A stretch of DNA of 64,000 bases from an uncultured SAR86 cluster bacterium (lineage in GTDB: Bacteria > Pseudomonadota > Gammaproteobacteria > Magnimaribacterales > D2472). A model generated the notes under the pieces. It searched no databases. It was not told the DNA's origin and saw only the letters and a program-made list of their open reading frames with translations. The stretch covers positions 25,895 to 89,894 of the forward strand of contig CACEJU010000004.1 in the NCBI GenBank assembly GCA_902559885.1, read 5' to 3'. Below, piece by piece: positions 40,582 to 51,095 of this stretch; the first letter of the stretch is position 1; each line of letters opens with the position of its first letter. Position numbers and translations under genes: made by a program.

Positions 40582-41625
40582 GTATGTATTAACATAAACG
40601 CTGAATTACTACTTGATAAAAAAGTTTATATTGTTAAACCTGTCAGTGAAACTGGGCAGGTTATTTCCAAAGGTGATGCTGCAGATGATCCTGCTATCTG
40701 GGTTAATCCATATAATTCAAGTAACTCACTAGTATTTGGAACAGATAAAAGAAGTGGAATTTATACTTTTGATCTGTTTGGTAATGAAATTAGCTATACA
40801 AAAATAGGAAAGATTAACAATATTGATTTAAGATCTATTGATTTCGAAAACAAAGGTAGTTTTTCTTTTATATTTGCATCAAATAGATCAAAACATTCTT
40901 TAGATTTATGGATCTATGAAAGCAAAGCAATTGATCTTTTAATTAATAATGAATCTTTTTATATTCCAAAAAACTCCAATTTTTCTATTAACTCGAAAAT
41001 GATCGTTTACGGTGTCTGCGCTGGTTATGATATTAAATATGGAGTCGTAGCATTTTTAACAGAAGATGAAGGCCCACATGTAGAAATGTATCAATACTAT
41101 GATGATGGACTTAGACTCTTAAAAAGATTTAAAAATCAAAACTCAGAACAGTCAGAAGGCTGTGTCTATGATGATGAGAATAGAACTTTATTTATTTCTG
41201 AAGAAGGTGAGCGAGGAATAATTAGAGCTTATGATATCAATGATGATTTAGACTTTTCTAATTTTAATGTTGTTGATACTAGAGAGGGATTTATTGATGA
41301 GGACCCAGAAGGATTAACTATCTATAAGACTGACGCAAACAAAGGTTATTTGATTGCTTCTTCGCAAGGTGACAATTCATTCAATCTTTATAATAGACAA
41401 AATCCTTATAATTACATTGGAAGTTTTAAAATCGGTCATTCTTTAGGTATTGATAATGTTTCTGATACTGATGGTATTGATGTTACAAATATAAATTTAG
41501 GAACTAACTATAAAAAAGGTTTGTTTGTAGTTCAGGACGGAACTAATGATGGAGCAGAAATTGTCGAAAGACAAAACTTTAAATACGTTTCTTTTGAAGA
41601 TGTAATTAAAGTGCTAAATCTCTAA
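40567..41625 (+). CDS. Exported 3-phytase (beta-propeller phytase)
   Basis: Start revised to MLALFVCININA (signal peptide); DAADDPAIWVNP, GTDKRSGIYTFDL, SEGCVYDDENRTLFISEEGERGI, DPEGLTIY, SQGDNSFNLYNR, SDTDGIDVTN. Confidence 0.85.
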   Translation: MLALFVCININAELLLDKKVYIVKPVSETGQVISKGDAADDPAIWVNPYNSSNSLVFGTDKRSGIYTFDLFGNEISYTKIGKINNIDLRSIDFENKGSFSFIFASNRSKHSLDLWIYESKAIDLLINNESFYIPKNSNFSINSKMIVYGVCAGYDIKYGVVAFLTEDEGPHVEMYQYYDDGLRLLKRFKNQNSEQSEGCVYDDENRTLFISEEGERGIIRAYDINDDLDFSNFNVVDTREGFIDEDPEGLTIYKTDANKGYLIASSQGDNSFNLYNRQNPYNYIGSFKIGHSLGIDNVSDTDGIDVTNINLGTNYKKGLFVVQDGTNDGAEIVERQNFKYVSFEDVIKVLNL

Positions 41626-42729
41626 TTTATCGACAAAATCTTCTAAGTCTTTAGCTAATATCTCTGGTTTCTCTAGTGCTGCAAAGTGCCCACCATCATA
41701 TACATTCCATTGTATTAAATTATAAATTTCTTCTGCCCATTTTTTAGGAGGTATCATTATGTCTTTTTTAAAGATTGCTCCTGCAGTTGGTACAGATATT
41801 TTGTTAAAAGAAAAACCAAAGTCTCCATTCTCTTTGTAAAGCTTGAGTGATGAATTAATAGAATTTGAAAACCAATAAAGACTTATAATTGATAAAACTT
41901 CATCGGTTGTGGCTACTAAATTATTATCATTGTCATTAAACCAGCCAAAATATTTTTCAACAATCCAGCCAGCAAGACCAGCAGGAGAATCTGTAAGGCC
42001 ATAGCCTAAACTTTGAGGCTTAGTTTTTTGTATTTCATAATATCCAAAACCTTGGGTTTTATATTTTTCATAATTCTCAAGAAGTTTTAACTCTTTTTCA
42101 GATACACCTTCAAATGGATCTTTTTCTGGTGGATAAGCTATAACTAAATTAAGATGCAATCCTATACATGAATCTGGATATAATTCTGCTATCCACTTGC
42201 TAATCGTTGCACCCCAATCTCCACCTTGAACAATATATTTTTTATAACCAAGTTCTAGCATTAATTCATGCCAGATATGAGCTATCTTTTCAGAATTAAA
42301 GCCTTTTTTTTCTGGTTTTCCAGAAAAACCAAAGCCTGGAATAGAAGGGCAGACAATTGAAAAGTTGTACTTGGTTGAGTTTGATAGGATTTTAGTAATT
42401 TTTAGAAATTCTTGGATGCTTCCTGGCCAACCATGCGTAAAGAGTATTGGTATAGACTCCGATACCTCTGATCTTGCATGAATGAAATGAATATCTATAT
42501 TTTCTTTTGATTTAAAAATATAACTTCCAAGTTCATTGATTTTAGACTCTGCTTTCCTCCAGTCATAATCATTAGCCCAATAATTTAAAAAATCTTTAAG
42601 AAAGTCTTTATTTGTGCCATTAACCCAATCCTCATTAAAAGGATCATTTGGCCATCTTGTATTATTTATCCTATCTTTAAGATCATTAATTTCAGACTCA
42701 GGAATATTAATATTATATTTTTTAATCAT
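41614..42729 (-). CDS. Epoxide hydrolase family alpha/beta hydrolase (EHN N-terminal domain)
   Basis: INNTRWPND...; FTHGWPGSIQEFLK; YIVQGGDWGATISKWIAELYP; VYDGGHFAALEKPE. Confidence 0.88.
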   Translation of the reverse strand: MIKKYNINIPESEINDLKDRINNTRWPNDPFNEDWVNGTNKDFLKDFLNYWANDYDWRKAESKINELGSYIFKSKENIDIHFIHARSEVSESIPILFTHGWPGSIQEFLKITKILSNSTKYNFSIVCPSIPGFGFSGKPEKKGFNSEKIAHIWHELMLELGYKKYIVQGGDWGATISKWIAELYPDSCIGLHLNLVIAYPPEKDPFEGVSEKELKLLENYEKYKTQGFGYYEIQKTKPQSLGYGLTDSPAGLAGWIVEKYFGWFNDNDNNLVATTDEVLSIISLYWFSNSINSSLKLYKENGDFGFSFNKISVPTAGAIFKKDIMIPPKKWAEEIYNLIQWNVYDGGHFAALEKPEILAKDLEDFVDKLEI

Positions 42730-42768
42730 ATATATACTTTTCTTCTAATAAAGTAATAATAATAAGTC

Positions 42769-43272
42769 ATGTTAGAGAATCTTGAAAATTTTTTAGAAAT
42801 GAATGCAGAGTTAGCTTGGTTGCTTATACTGATTTTTGCATTTTTAGAGTCCTTTATTTTATCGGGTGTGATTGTTTCAGCAGCTATTTTATTTACAACA
42901 TGTATATTTATATACAATGCTGAAGTACTCCCTTTATATCTTATAGTTCCAATAGCAATACTTGGCGCTCACTTAGGCGATATGTGTGGATTCGTTTTTG
43001 GAAAAACTATTGGGCCAAATCTTCTTTCAACAAAATTTATGAAAAAAAGAGAGAAGGTTATTAAACGTGCTCAAAAATTTCTAGATAAAACAGGTTCTTA
43101 TACAGTTATATTAGGTAGATTTGTGCCCGCAATTAGGCCTATTGTCCCATTTTTATTGGGAATATCTGATATGAAAATCATAAGATTTTATATAGCTGAT
43201 GTGATAGCATGTTTGTGTTGGGGCGTTGGTTTAGCCCTTTTAGTAACTGGTATTGGTTCTATTTTTAATTAA
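42769..43272 (+). CDS. DedA family membrane protein
   Basis: FLESFILSGVIVSAAI; GAHLGDMCGFVFGKTIG; GRFVPAIRPIVPFLLGISDM. Confidence 0.88.
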   Translation: MLENLENFLEMNAELAWLLILIFAFLESFILSGVIVSAAILFTTCIFIYNAEVLPLYLIVPIAILGAHLGDMCGFVFGKTIGPNLLSTKFMKKREKVIKRAQKFLDKTGSYTVILGRFVPAIRPIVPFLLGISDMKIIRFYIADVIACLCWGVGLALLVTGIGSIFN

Positions 43273-43277
43273 GAATT

Positions 43278-43466
43278 ATGTTAAATATATTTATATTAGT
43301 CGTTAGTTGTGTTGCATTACTTTACTGTTTTTTTCAATTAATCCAAGCAAAAAGAAGAGGCATTCTGTTGCAAACTCTGAGAGATTTTATGATCGTGTTT
43401 CTTGCAGTTGTAATGACGGCTGCAATTTTCTATGTTGGCTTTAGGGTTCTACGAGGCATTATTTAA
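43278..43466 (+). CDS. Small two-TM membrane protein
   Basis: 62 aa, two hydrophobic segments separated by a basic loop; 5 nt after DedA. Confidence 0.55.
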   Translation: MLNIFILVVSCVALLYCFFQLIQAKRRGILLQTLRDFMIVFLAVVMTAAIFYVGFRVLRGII

Positions 43467-43467
43467 A

Positions 43468-43803
43468 TTGACGTTATTTGAAAAAATTATAGCTAGAGAA
43501 ATTCCTGCAAACATAGAATATGAAGATGATTTATCTATAGTTATTCATGATATCAATCCTCAAGCTCCGATACATTTACTTATTATTCCTAAAAAACCAA
43601 TCCCTAAGGTTTCAGATTCAAATGTTGAAGATAAAGATTTATTAGGTCATTTGTTATTAGTTGCAAAGAAAGTTGCAGAAGAAAAAGATATAGCTGATAA
43701 CTTTAGGTTAGTTGTAAATAATGGCGCTAAAGCAGGCCAAAGCGTTTTTCACATTCATATTCATTTACTATCAGGCAGGCCTTTATCATGGCCGCCAGGC
43801 TAA
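43468..43803 (+). CDS. HIT family protein (HinT-like)
   Basis: FEKIIAREIPANIEYEDD; HIHIHLLSGR histidine triad; probable TTG start at 43468. Confidence 0.9.
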   Translation: MTLFEKIIAREIPANIEYEDDLSIVIHDINPQAPIHLLIIPKKPIPKVSDSNVEDKDLLGHLLLVAKKVAEEKDIADNFRLVVNNGAKAGQSVFHIHIHLLSGRPLSWPPG

Positions 43804-43898
43804 TAAAAAATTGCTGCTGCTAGACCTAAAATAAAAACAAAAGCACCTATACCAATAAAAAATATTGCACCTTGTTTTATAGTTTTTGAATCTTCCAT
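43800..43898 (-). CDS. Putative 32-aa single-TM microprotein
   Basis: MEDSKTIKQGAIFFIGIGAFVFILGLAAAIFY*; preceded by GGGAGAGATT-ATG. Confidence 0.55.
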   Translation of the reverse strand: MEDSKTIKQGAIFFIGIGAFVFILGLAAAIFY

Positions 43899-43985
43899 AA
43901 TCTCTCCCTATAAAAAATATATTTAATTATTGAGATTTATTCAAGATTTTTTAATATAAAATACCTATTTACAGATCAATTAAAA

Positions 43986-45242
43986 GTGAACACTATTCAA
44001 AAAAATAAATTTTCAGCTTCTATAAAATCATGGATAGCCTACGATGCTGGTAACTCAGCATTTGCTACAACAGTATTAGCTGCATTTTTCCCAATTTTTT
44101 TTACTCAGTATTGGGCTGCTGATATAGCTGAAATTGATTCTGCAAAATATTACTCCTTCGCTTTAATGATTTCTAATGGTTTGCTATTAATATCAGCACC
44201 AATTGTTGGTGCTATTACAGATATATCAGGTAACACAAAAAAACTTTTTTCAAGATTAGTGCTAGTCTCAATATTTTTTACAGGTTTATTATTTTTTCTT
44301 GAAGCTGGAAGTTGGTTAATGGCATTAGTATTTTTTGGAGTTGCTAATTTATTTTTTTCAACATCAAATGTTCTTTACGACAAAATTCTTATTAAAATTA
44401 CCACCCCAGATTTATTTTCAAAGATCTCTGGCTATGGTTATGCTGTAGGATATTTTGGAGGAGGGACTTTATTTTTATTGAATGCCATTATGAGCCTTCA
44501 ACCAGGCTTGTTTGGTTTAGAGTCCCAAGCTGATGCTATACGTTGGTCATTTTTAACGGTATCAATTTGGTGGTCAATTTTTTTACTACCTCTATATATA
44601 AATTTTAAGGATGAAACTAATTCAAATGAAAATAAAGCTTTATTAAAAAATGCCATTTTCACATTTATTGAGACCTTAAGGAACATAAGCGCTCACAAAC
44701 CTTCATTTATATTTCTTATAGCTTTTTTTCTATATATTGATGGAGTTCATACAGTTATGGCTCTTGCCTCTACTTTTGCTCTAAATATTGGTCTGAAATC
44801 TGATGCAATAATAATTGCTTTAATAATGGTTCAGTTTGTAGCATTTCCCGCAACACTTTTGTGGGCATGGGTTGCTGATAGATTTAATGATTTACTAGTG
44901 ATATTTATTTCTATTTTTATATATATAGCTATCATTATTTACTCCACAACTTTAACTAATGCTATGGAGTTTTACATACTTGCTATATTAGTCGGCTCAG
45001 TTCAAGGTGGGATTCAAGCAAGCTCAAGAAGTTGTTTTGCAAAAATTATTCCCGAAGAAAAATCTGGTGAATTTTTTGGTCTCTTTAATACCTTTGGTAA
45101 GGCAGGGGCTTTATTTGGACCATTTTTAGTTGGTATTTTTCTTATTGCTTTTAATGATATTAGATTAGCTTTAGTTCCAATTATTCTATTATTTATATTT
45201 GGCGGTTATATTCTTTATAGATATAAAAATGAAATTATTTAG
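43986..45242 (+). CDS. MFS transporter, UMF1/Atg22-like family
   Basis: SWIAYDAGNSAFATTVLAAFFPIFFTQYWA; GGIQASSRSCFAKIIPEEKSGEFFGLF; GTG start. Confidence 0.88.
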   Translation: MNTIQKNKFSASIKSWIAYDAGNSAFATTVLAAFFPIFFTQYWAADIAEIDSAKYYSFALMISNGLLLISAPIVGAITDISGNTKKLFSRLVLVSIFFTGLLFFLEAGSWLMALVFFGVANLFFSTSNVLYDKILIKITTPDLFSKISGYGYAVGYFGGGTLFLLNAIMSLQPGLFGLESQADAIRWSFLTVSIWWSIFLLPLYINFKDETNSNENKALLKNAIFTFIETLRNISAHKPSFIFLIAFFLYIDGVHTVMALASTFALNIGLKSDAIIIALIMVQFVAFPATLLWAWVADRFNDLLVIFISIFIYIAIIIYSTTLTNAMEFYILAILVGSVQGGIQASSRSCFAKIIPEEKSGEFFGLFNTFGKAGALFGPFLVGIFLIAFNDIRLALVPIILLFIFGGYILYRYKNEII

Positions 45243-45414
45243 TAAAACTTCAATTATTTTTTATAGTATATTAGGGCTAATTACAGCTCTTCTGATTGCT
45301 CCATTTATAAGAAGCTTGATAGATTTTTCAACTCCAGTTGAGATTTTAATAACAACATCAATAATTATTCCTATATATATAGTAGCTAAGAGAATTTTAG
45401 AGAAATTTATTTAA
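45229..45414 (+). CDS. Small membrane protein
   Basis: MKLFSKTSIIFYSILGLITALLIAPF..., two hydrophobic segments, overlaps MFS stop. Confidence 0.5.
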   Translation: MKLFSKTSIIFYSILGLITALLIAPFIRSLIDFSTPVEILITTSIIIPIYIVAKRILEKFI

Positions 45415-46135
45415 TAAGATCGAATAAAAATTTTGGCTTGTCTGTAATTATTCCATCAACTCCCAAACTGATTAAATAATCCATATTTTTTTTATCGTTA
45501 ATAGTCCAAACCATTATCTTAAGATCTTGAGAATGCACAAAATCTACAAACCTCTTTGTAACTAGTTTTAAACCATATTTATATATAGGTATTTGCAAAC
45601 AATCACCTGGAACATCTTTTTTATTGAGACCATAACTTTTTAACAATAATGCTAAAACTTCCCTTGGCCCCATTGATAAGCATACATCTGGTAACTCATT
45701 TCTTACTATTTCTAACCTATCACTATCAAAACTCGCAATACATATTCTATTTATTGAGTTTGTTTTCCTAATAATATCTATTGCAGGAAGAACGACTTCA
45801 TCGGATTTAAAATCTATTTGAAAATATGTATTTGGAAATGTAATTAAGGTTTCTTCAAGGGTAGGAATTTTAAATTGATCAAATAGCTTAATATCATTAA
45901 TCTCACTACTTAAATGTGAATGGAACGGTCTATTACTTCCAGTTAATCTTTTTAAATCCTCATCATGAAAAATATATGGCACACCATCTGAAGATAGCTG
46001 CACATCTGTTTCAATATATTTACAACCAAGACCAATAGAGTAATCAAAAGATTCGAGAGTATTTTCATATGACTCTAGTGCTCCACCTCTATGAGCTAAA
46101 ACAGCTATTCCATCGTATTTAAGATAATCTTTCAT
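45407..46135 (-). CDS. Glycerophosphodiester phosphodiesterase
   Basis: LAHRGGALESYENTLESFDYSIGLGCKYIETDVQLSSDGVPYIFHDEDLKRLT. Confidence 0.92.
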   Translation of the reverse strand: MKDYLKYDGIAVLAHRGGALESYENTLESFDYSIGLGCKYIETDVQLSSDGVPYIFHDEDLKRLTGSNRPFHSHLSSEINDIKLFDQFKIPTLEETLITFPNTYFQIDFKSDEVVLPAIDIIRKTNSINRICIASFDSDRLEIVRNELPDVCLSMGPREVLALLLKSYGLNKKDVPGDCLQIPIYKYGLKLVTKRFVDFVHSQDLKIMVWTINDKKNMDYLISLGVDGIITDKPKFLFDLIK

Positions 46136-46193
46136 TTAACATGTATTCTATACATTTAATGTAAAATAAACATCTATAACTAATGTTAAAAAA

Positions 46194-47303
46194 ATGAGTA
46201 AATTTGATTCAATCAGACCTTACAATGATGAAGAGGTTAGTGATATTCTCAGAGAGCTGATTTCGAATAAAGATTTCATTGATATTTATTTTGAAGCCAA
46301 TCAATCTAAATTTTTACAAAAATTACCATTTAAATATTCTTTGGCTCGCTTAGTTTTAAATAACAAAATTAAAAACATTACAAATATTCACGATTATCAA
46401 ACAATCTTTAAAAACCTTGTTGAGTTAATGATAGATCAAACATGCAATCAGATTAATTATGAAGGTATTGAAAATATTTTATCTGATGATGCATATCTTT
46501 TTATTTCAAATCACAGAGATATAACTCTTGATTCAACACTTTTGAACTATTATTTACATCAAAATAATTTTAAAACCACCGTAAACGCTGTCGGTAACAA
46601 TTTGATGAATCATAAGTGGGCTTCTGATCTCATGAGATTAAATAAAAGTTTTATAATCCAAAGAGATAGTGTTTCCCAAAGAGAAATATATAAATCACTA
46701 AACCTTGCTTCTGAGTTTATATGTAAGTCTATATTCGATGATAATCAATCTGTCTGGATAGCGCAAAGACAAGGAAGGGCAAAGGATGGTATGGATATTA
46801 CTGATCCAAGTGTTTTAAAAATGATTCATTTATTCTATAGAAAAGAATTAACTATTGATGAATTCTTTAATAAATTAAAAATAGTTCCTGTTGCTGTGTC
46901 TTATGAATTTGATCCTAATGATCAATCAAAAGCGCAAGAAAGGTATTTATTAAGCAAAGGCAATGAATACAAAAAAACAGATAATGAAGATCTGCAAAGT
47001 ATTATCAATGGTGTAAGAGGTTTTAAAGGTAATATCTCTCTTAAAATAGGCTCTCCACTAGAAGTTGCTGACAATAACTATGATGATATTGCTTCTAGGA
47101 TAGACGGTAGCATAAAAAAATTATATATAAATCATTCTACAAACTATGCTGCTTGCGAGCTTTTAGGAATTGATTACGAAAAGAGAAATCTTAATGATGA
47201 AGAAATACTTAAAGCCAAAATTGAATTAAAGAAAAGGATGGAGCCTCTTACGAAAGAGGCTCACAATCTATTATTGGATCAATACAGTAATTCAGTACTA
47301 TAA
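46194..47303 (+). CDS. Lysophospholipid/glycerol-phosphate acyltransferase (PlsC-like)
   Basis: FISNHRDITLDSTLLN (HX4D), VWIAQRQGRAKDGMD. Confidence 0.78.
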   Translation: MSKFDSIRPYNDEEVSDILRELISNKDFIDIYFEANQSKFLQKLPFKYSLARLVLNNKIKNITNIHDYQTIFKNLVELMIDQTCNQINYEGIENILSDDAYLFISNHRDITLDSTLLNYYLHQNNFKTTVNAVGNNLMNHKWASDLMRLNKSFIIQRDSVSQREIYKSLNLASEFICKSIFDDNQSVWIAQRQGRAKDGMDITDPSVLKMIHLFYRKELTIDEFFNKLKIVPVAVSYEFDPNDQSKAQERYLLSKGNEYKKTDNEDLQSIINGVRGFKGNISLKIGSPLEVADNNYDDIASRIDGSIKKLYINHSTNYAACELLGIDYEKRNLNDEEILKAKIELKKRMEPLTKEAHNLLLDQYSNSVL

Positions 47304-48578
47304 GTTATAGGCTTGTTCGTTATGCTCAGAAACATCCAGACCTTTATCTTCAGATTCAGATGAAACTCTAATATCTATAAACACTGAAGTAACTTTTAGA
47401 ATTATCCATGTAGCGACTGCAGTCCATAGACATATTACGAAAATACCTTCTAATTGAATTAGTAATTGAGCTAAAGATCCATCTTCAGATATTCCTGCTG
47501 CCCCTGATCCTAAAAACCCTTCTGGATTTCCAACCAAAGCAAGCATTATGATTCCTAAAATCCCACCAACACCGTGAACTGGAAATACATCTAAAGAATC
47601 ATCAATTCTGAAGTATGACTTTACAAGTTGTGTTGCATAAAAACAAACTGAACCAGCAAGCAATCCTATTAATAGCGCCCCAGCAGGACCAACTGTTCCA
47701 GATGCTGGAGTTATAGTAGCAAGACCTGCAACCATACCTGTTGCTATACCAATAATTGTTGATTTACCTGATTTAAACCATTCTATAAACATCCAAGTTA
47801 ATGCGCCAACTGCTGCACTAATATGTGTTACTAACATTGCCATCCCGGCTGAGCCATCAGCAGCTACCGCACTACCAGCATTAAAACCAAACCAACCTAC
47901 CCACAGCATTGAGGCACCAATCATTACAAAGGTTCTATTATGTGGTGGAAGAGGGGATGTAAGAAATCCATTACGCTGTCCTAGAAAGATTGCTATAACC
48001 AATGCAGCTACACCACATGTTGCGTGAACTACTAAACCACCAGCAAAATCAATAACACCTTTTTGAGCTAAATAGCCACCACCCCACACCATGTGACATG
48101 CTGGCAGATAAACCAATGTAAACCATGCTACTGAAAAAACACACATGGCTGTAAAATTCATTCTTTCAGCAAATGCTCCTACAATCAAAGCAGGTGTAAT
48201 AATTGCAAATGTCATTTGAAAGGTGATAAAAACAGTTTCAGGTAATGTGCCAGATAAAGAATCTCTACCAACGCCATTTAAAAATGCAGCACTTAAATCA
48301 CCTATAAAGAGACCATCACCATAAAAAGCTAAACTATAGCCATATACAACCCAGCATACAGATATTAAGCAAGCAATGGTAAAACATTGCATTAATACAG
48401 AAAGTACATTTTTAGACCTAACAAGACCACCATAAAATAAAGCAAGTCCAGGTAGGGTCATAAATAACACCAAAGCAGTTGATGTTAAGATCCAGGCAGA
48501 ATCACCTGAATTTAATTCACTTGCTTCTATATTTATCGATAAAACAAAAGGTACTAGAAAAAGAATCCTTTTTAACAT
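47298..48578 (-). CDS. amtB: Ammonium transporter (Amt) with signal sequence
   Basis: TLPGLALFYGGLVRSKNVLSVLMQC; DFAGGLVVHATCGVAALV; VHGVGGILG. Confidence 0.92.
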   Translation of the reverse strand: MLKRILFLVPFVLSINIEASELNSGDSAWILTSTALVLFMTLPGLALFYGGLVRSKNVLSVLMQCFTIACLISVCWVVYGYSLAFYGDGLFIGDLSAAFLNGVGRDSLSGTLPETVFITFQMTFAIITPALIVGAFAERMNFTAMCVFSVAWFTLVYLPACHMVWGGGYLAQKGVIDFAGGLVVHATCGVAALVIAIFLGQRNGFLTSPLPPHNRTFVMIGASMLWVGWFGFNAGSAVAADGSAGMAMLVTHISAAVGALTWMFIEWFKSGKSTIIGIATGMVAGLATITPASGTVGPAGALLIGLLAGSVCFYATQLVKSYFRIDDSLDVFPVHGVGGILGIIMLALVGNPEGFLGSGAAGISEDGSLAQLLIQLEGIFVICLWTAVATWIILKVTSVFIDIRVSSESEDKGLDVSEHNEQAYNL

Positions 48579-48715
48579 TTTTTACTCCTAATTTTTAAAC
48601 TAATCCTTCATCGGCAAGCAATTTTAATGCCAAAAAATATATATAATAAAAGTACCTTATATTAGATATTTAAATAAAGACTAGAAATAGATGCACGAAT
48701 TAAGTGCAAAAAGAA

Positions 48716-48741
48716 AGGCCTGTAATTTTCATTACAGGCCT
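48716..48741 (-). terminator. Intrinsic terminator for the 48806-50035 ammonium transporter
   Basis: AGGCCTGTAAT-(loop)-ATTACAGGCCT 11-bp stem; on minus strand followed by TTCTTTTT. Confidence 0.82.
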
Positions 48742-48805
48742 CGAGGAATATTTATAGGTTATAGATTAGTTTAAGGGGAGTAATATAAACCTATAAACAT
48801 AATCA

Positions 48806-50035
48806 TTATTTGAATTCTGGATAAGCTTCGATACCTATTTCAGTAACGTCTAATCCTAATTCTTGTTCTTCATCAGATGCCCTGATTGGTAGAACAGCAT
48901 TTATAACTAATATAGCTATTAAGCTTGTTATAAATGTAAATCCTGCAATAGCAACAACGCCATAGAATTGCCATAGGAATGAAGCATCACCATCTGTAAA
49001 TGGAACAACCATCACACCTAATATACCTACAATTCCGTGAGCTGAAATTGCTCCAACTGGATCATCTAGTTTTAGTTTTTTATCAAAGTATAAAATTGAG
49101 AAATAAACTAATAGACCACCAAGTGCACCAATTATGATTGCTTGACCGCCTGATGGGTCAGCAGGTTCAGCTGTAATTGCTACTAGACCAGCAATAGCAC
49201 CATTGATAACCATAGTTACATCAATTTTTCCTGTCAAAATTAAACTTACAAGAATTGTTGCAACAACACCACCAGCAGCTGCTAAATTTGTATTCATAAA
49301 TACTTGGCTTACCTCAACAGCAGCACCTTCATTAGAAACTACTAATGTTGATCCACCATTAAATCCAAACCAACCTAACCAAAGAATCCATACACCTAAA
49401 GCTGCTAAAGGTATATTTGAGCCTGGCATTGGTAAAGATGTTCCATCTGCAGCATATTTACCTTTTCTAGGTCCAAGAACCATTACAACAGCTAATGCTG
49501 CAGCTGCACCACATAGATGCACAGTTCCAGATCCAGCATAGTCTAGGTAACCACCTGCACTTAAGAAACCTCCACCCCAATTCCAAAATCCTTGAACAGG
49601 GTATATAAATCCAGTTAATACTACTGCGAAAATAAAGAATGGTACTAATTTCATTCTTCCAGCAACAGCACCTGATACTATTGACATAGCAGTAGCAACA
49701 AATACTACTTGGAAAAAGAAGTCAGCCTGAGCTGAATAATCCATTCCGTAAGATATTCCAACATCCTCACTGGTTGTTGAAAGACCTACATAAGAAGTGA
49801 ATGAAGGCAAAATATTTGCAATGCTATCACCTGGGTACATATAACCAAATCCAATCACAAGATACATAATGCATGCAATTGAATATAGGCCTAAGTTTTT
49901 AGTTACAATTTCTGATACATCTTTTTTCTGAACTAAGCCAGCTTCAAGCATTGTGAATCCAGCTGCCATCCACATTACTAAAGCACCAGCCATCACAGCG
50001 TAAAAGGTATCTAAAGCAAAACTAATTTCTTCCAT
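48806..50035 (-). CDS. Ammonium transporter (Amt)
   Basis: TMLEAGLVQKKDVSEIVTKNLG; DYAGSGTVHLCGAAAAL; SAHGIVGILG. Confidence 0.92.
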   Translation of the reverse strand: MEEISFALDTFYAVMAGALVMWMAAGFTMLEAGLVQKKDVSEIVTKNLGLYSIACIMYLVIGFGYMYPGDSIANILPSFTSYVGLSTTSEDVGISYGMDYSAQADFFFQVVFVATAMSIVSGAVAGRMKLVPFFIFAVVLTGFIYPVQGFWNWGGGFLSAGGYLDYAGSGTVHLCGAAAALAVVMVLGPRKGKYAADGTSLPMPGSNIPLAALGVWILWLGWFGFNGGSTLVVSNEGAAVEVSQVFMNTNLAAAGGVVATILVSLILTGKIDVTMVINGAIAGLVAITAEPADPSGGQAIIIGALGGLLVYFSILYFDKKLKLDDPVGAISAHGIVGILGVMVVPFTDGDASFLWQFYGVVAIAGFTFITSLIAILVINAVLPIRASDEEQELGLDVTEIGIEAYPEFK

Positions 50036-50046
50036 TTGTTTCTCCT

Positions 50047-50983
<937 letters not shown>

Positions 50984-51095
50984 TTATATCTCCTTATTGA
51001 ATAAAATAATTACAATTTGTATAAAGCAATTTGTGTGCCAATTAAGAAAATTTAGATTTTTTATTTATAATGAGAATTCAATTTAGGAGAGTAAT

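Noticed and set aside
49203-49541. 112-aa plus ORF antisense to amt
   Set aside because: Pro/Thr-rich shadow of TM codons in a conserved transporter
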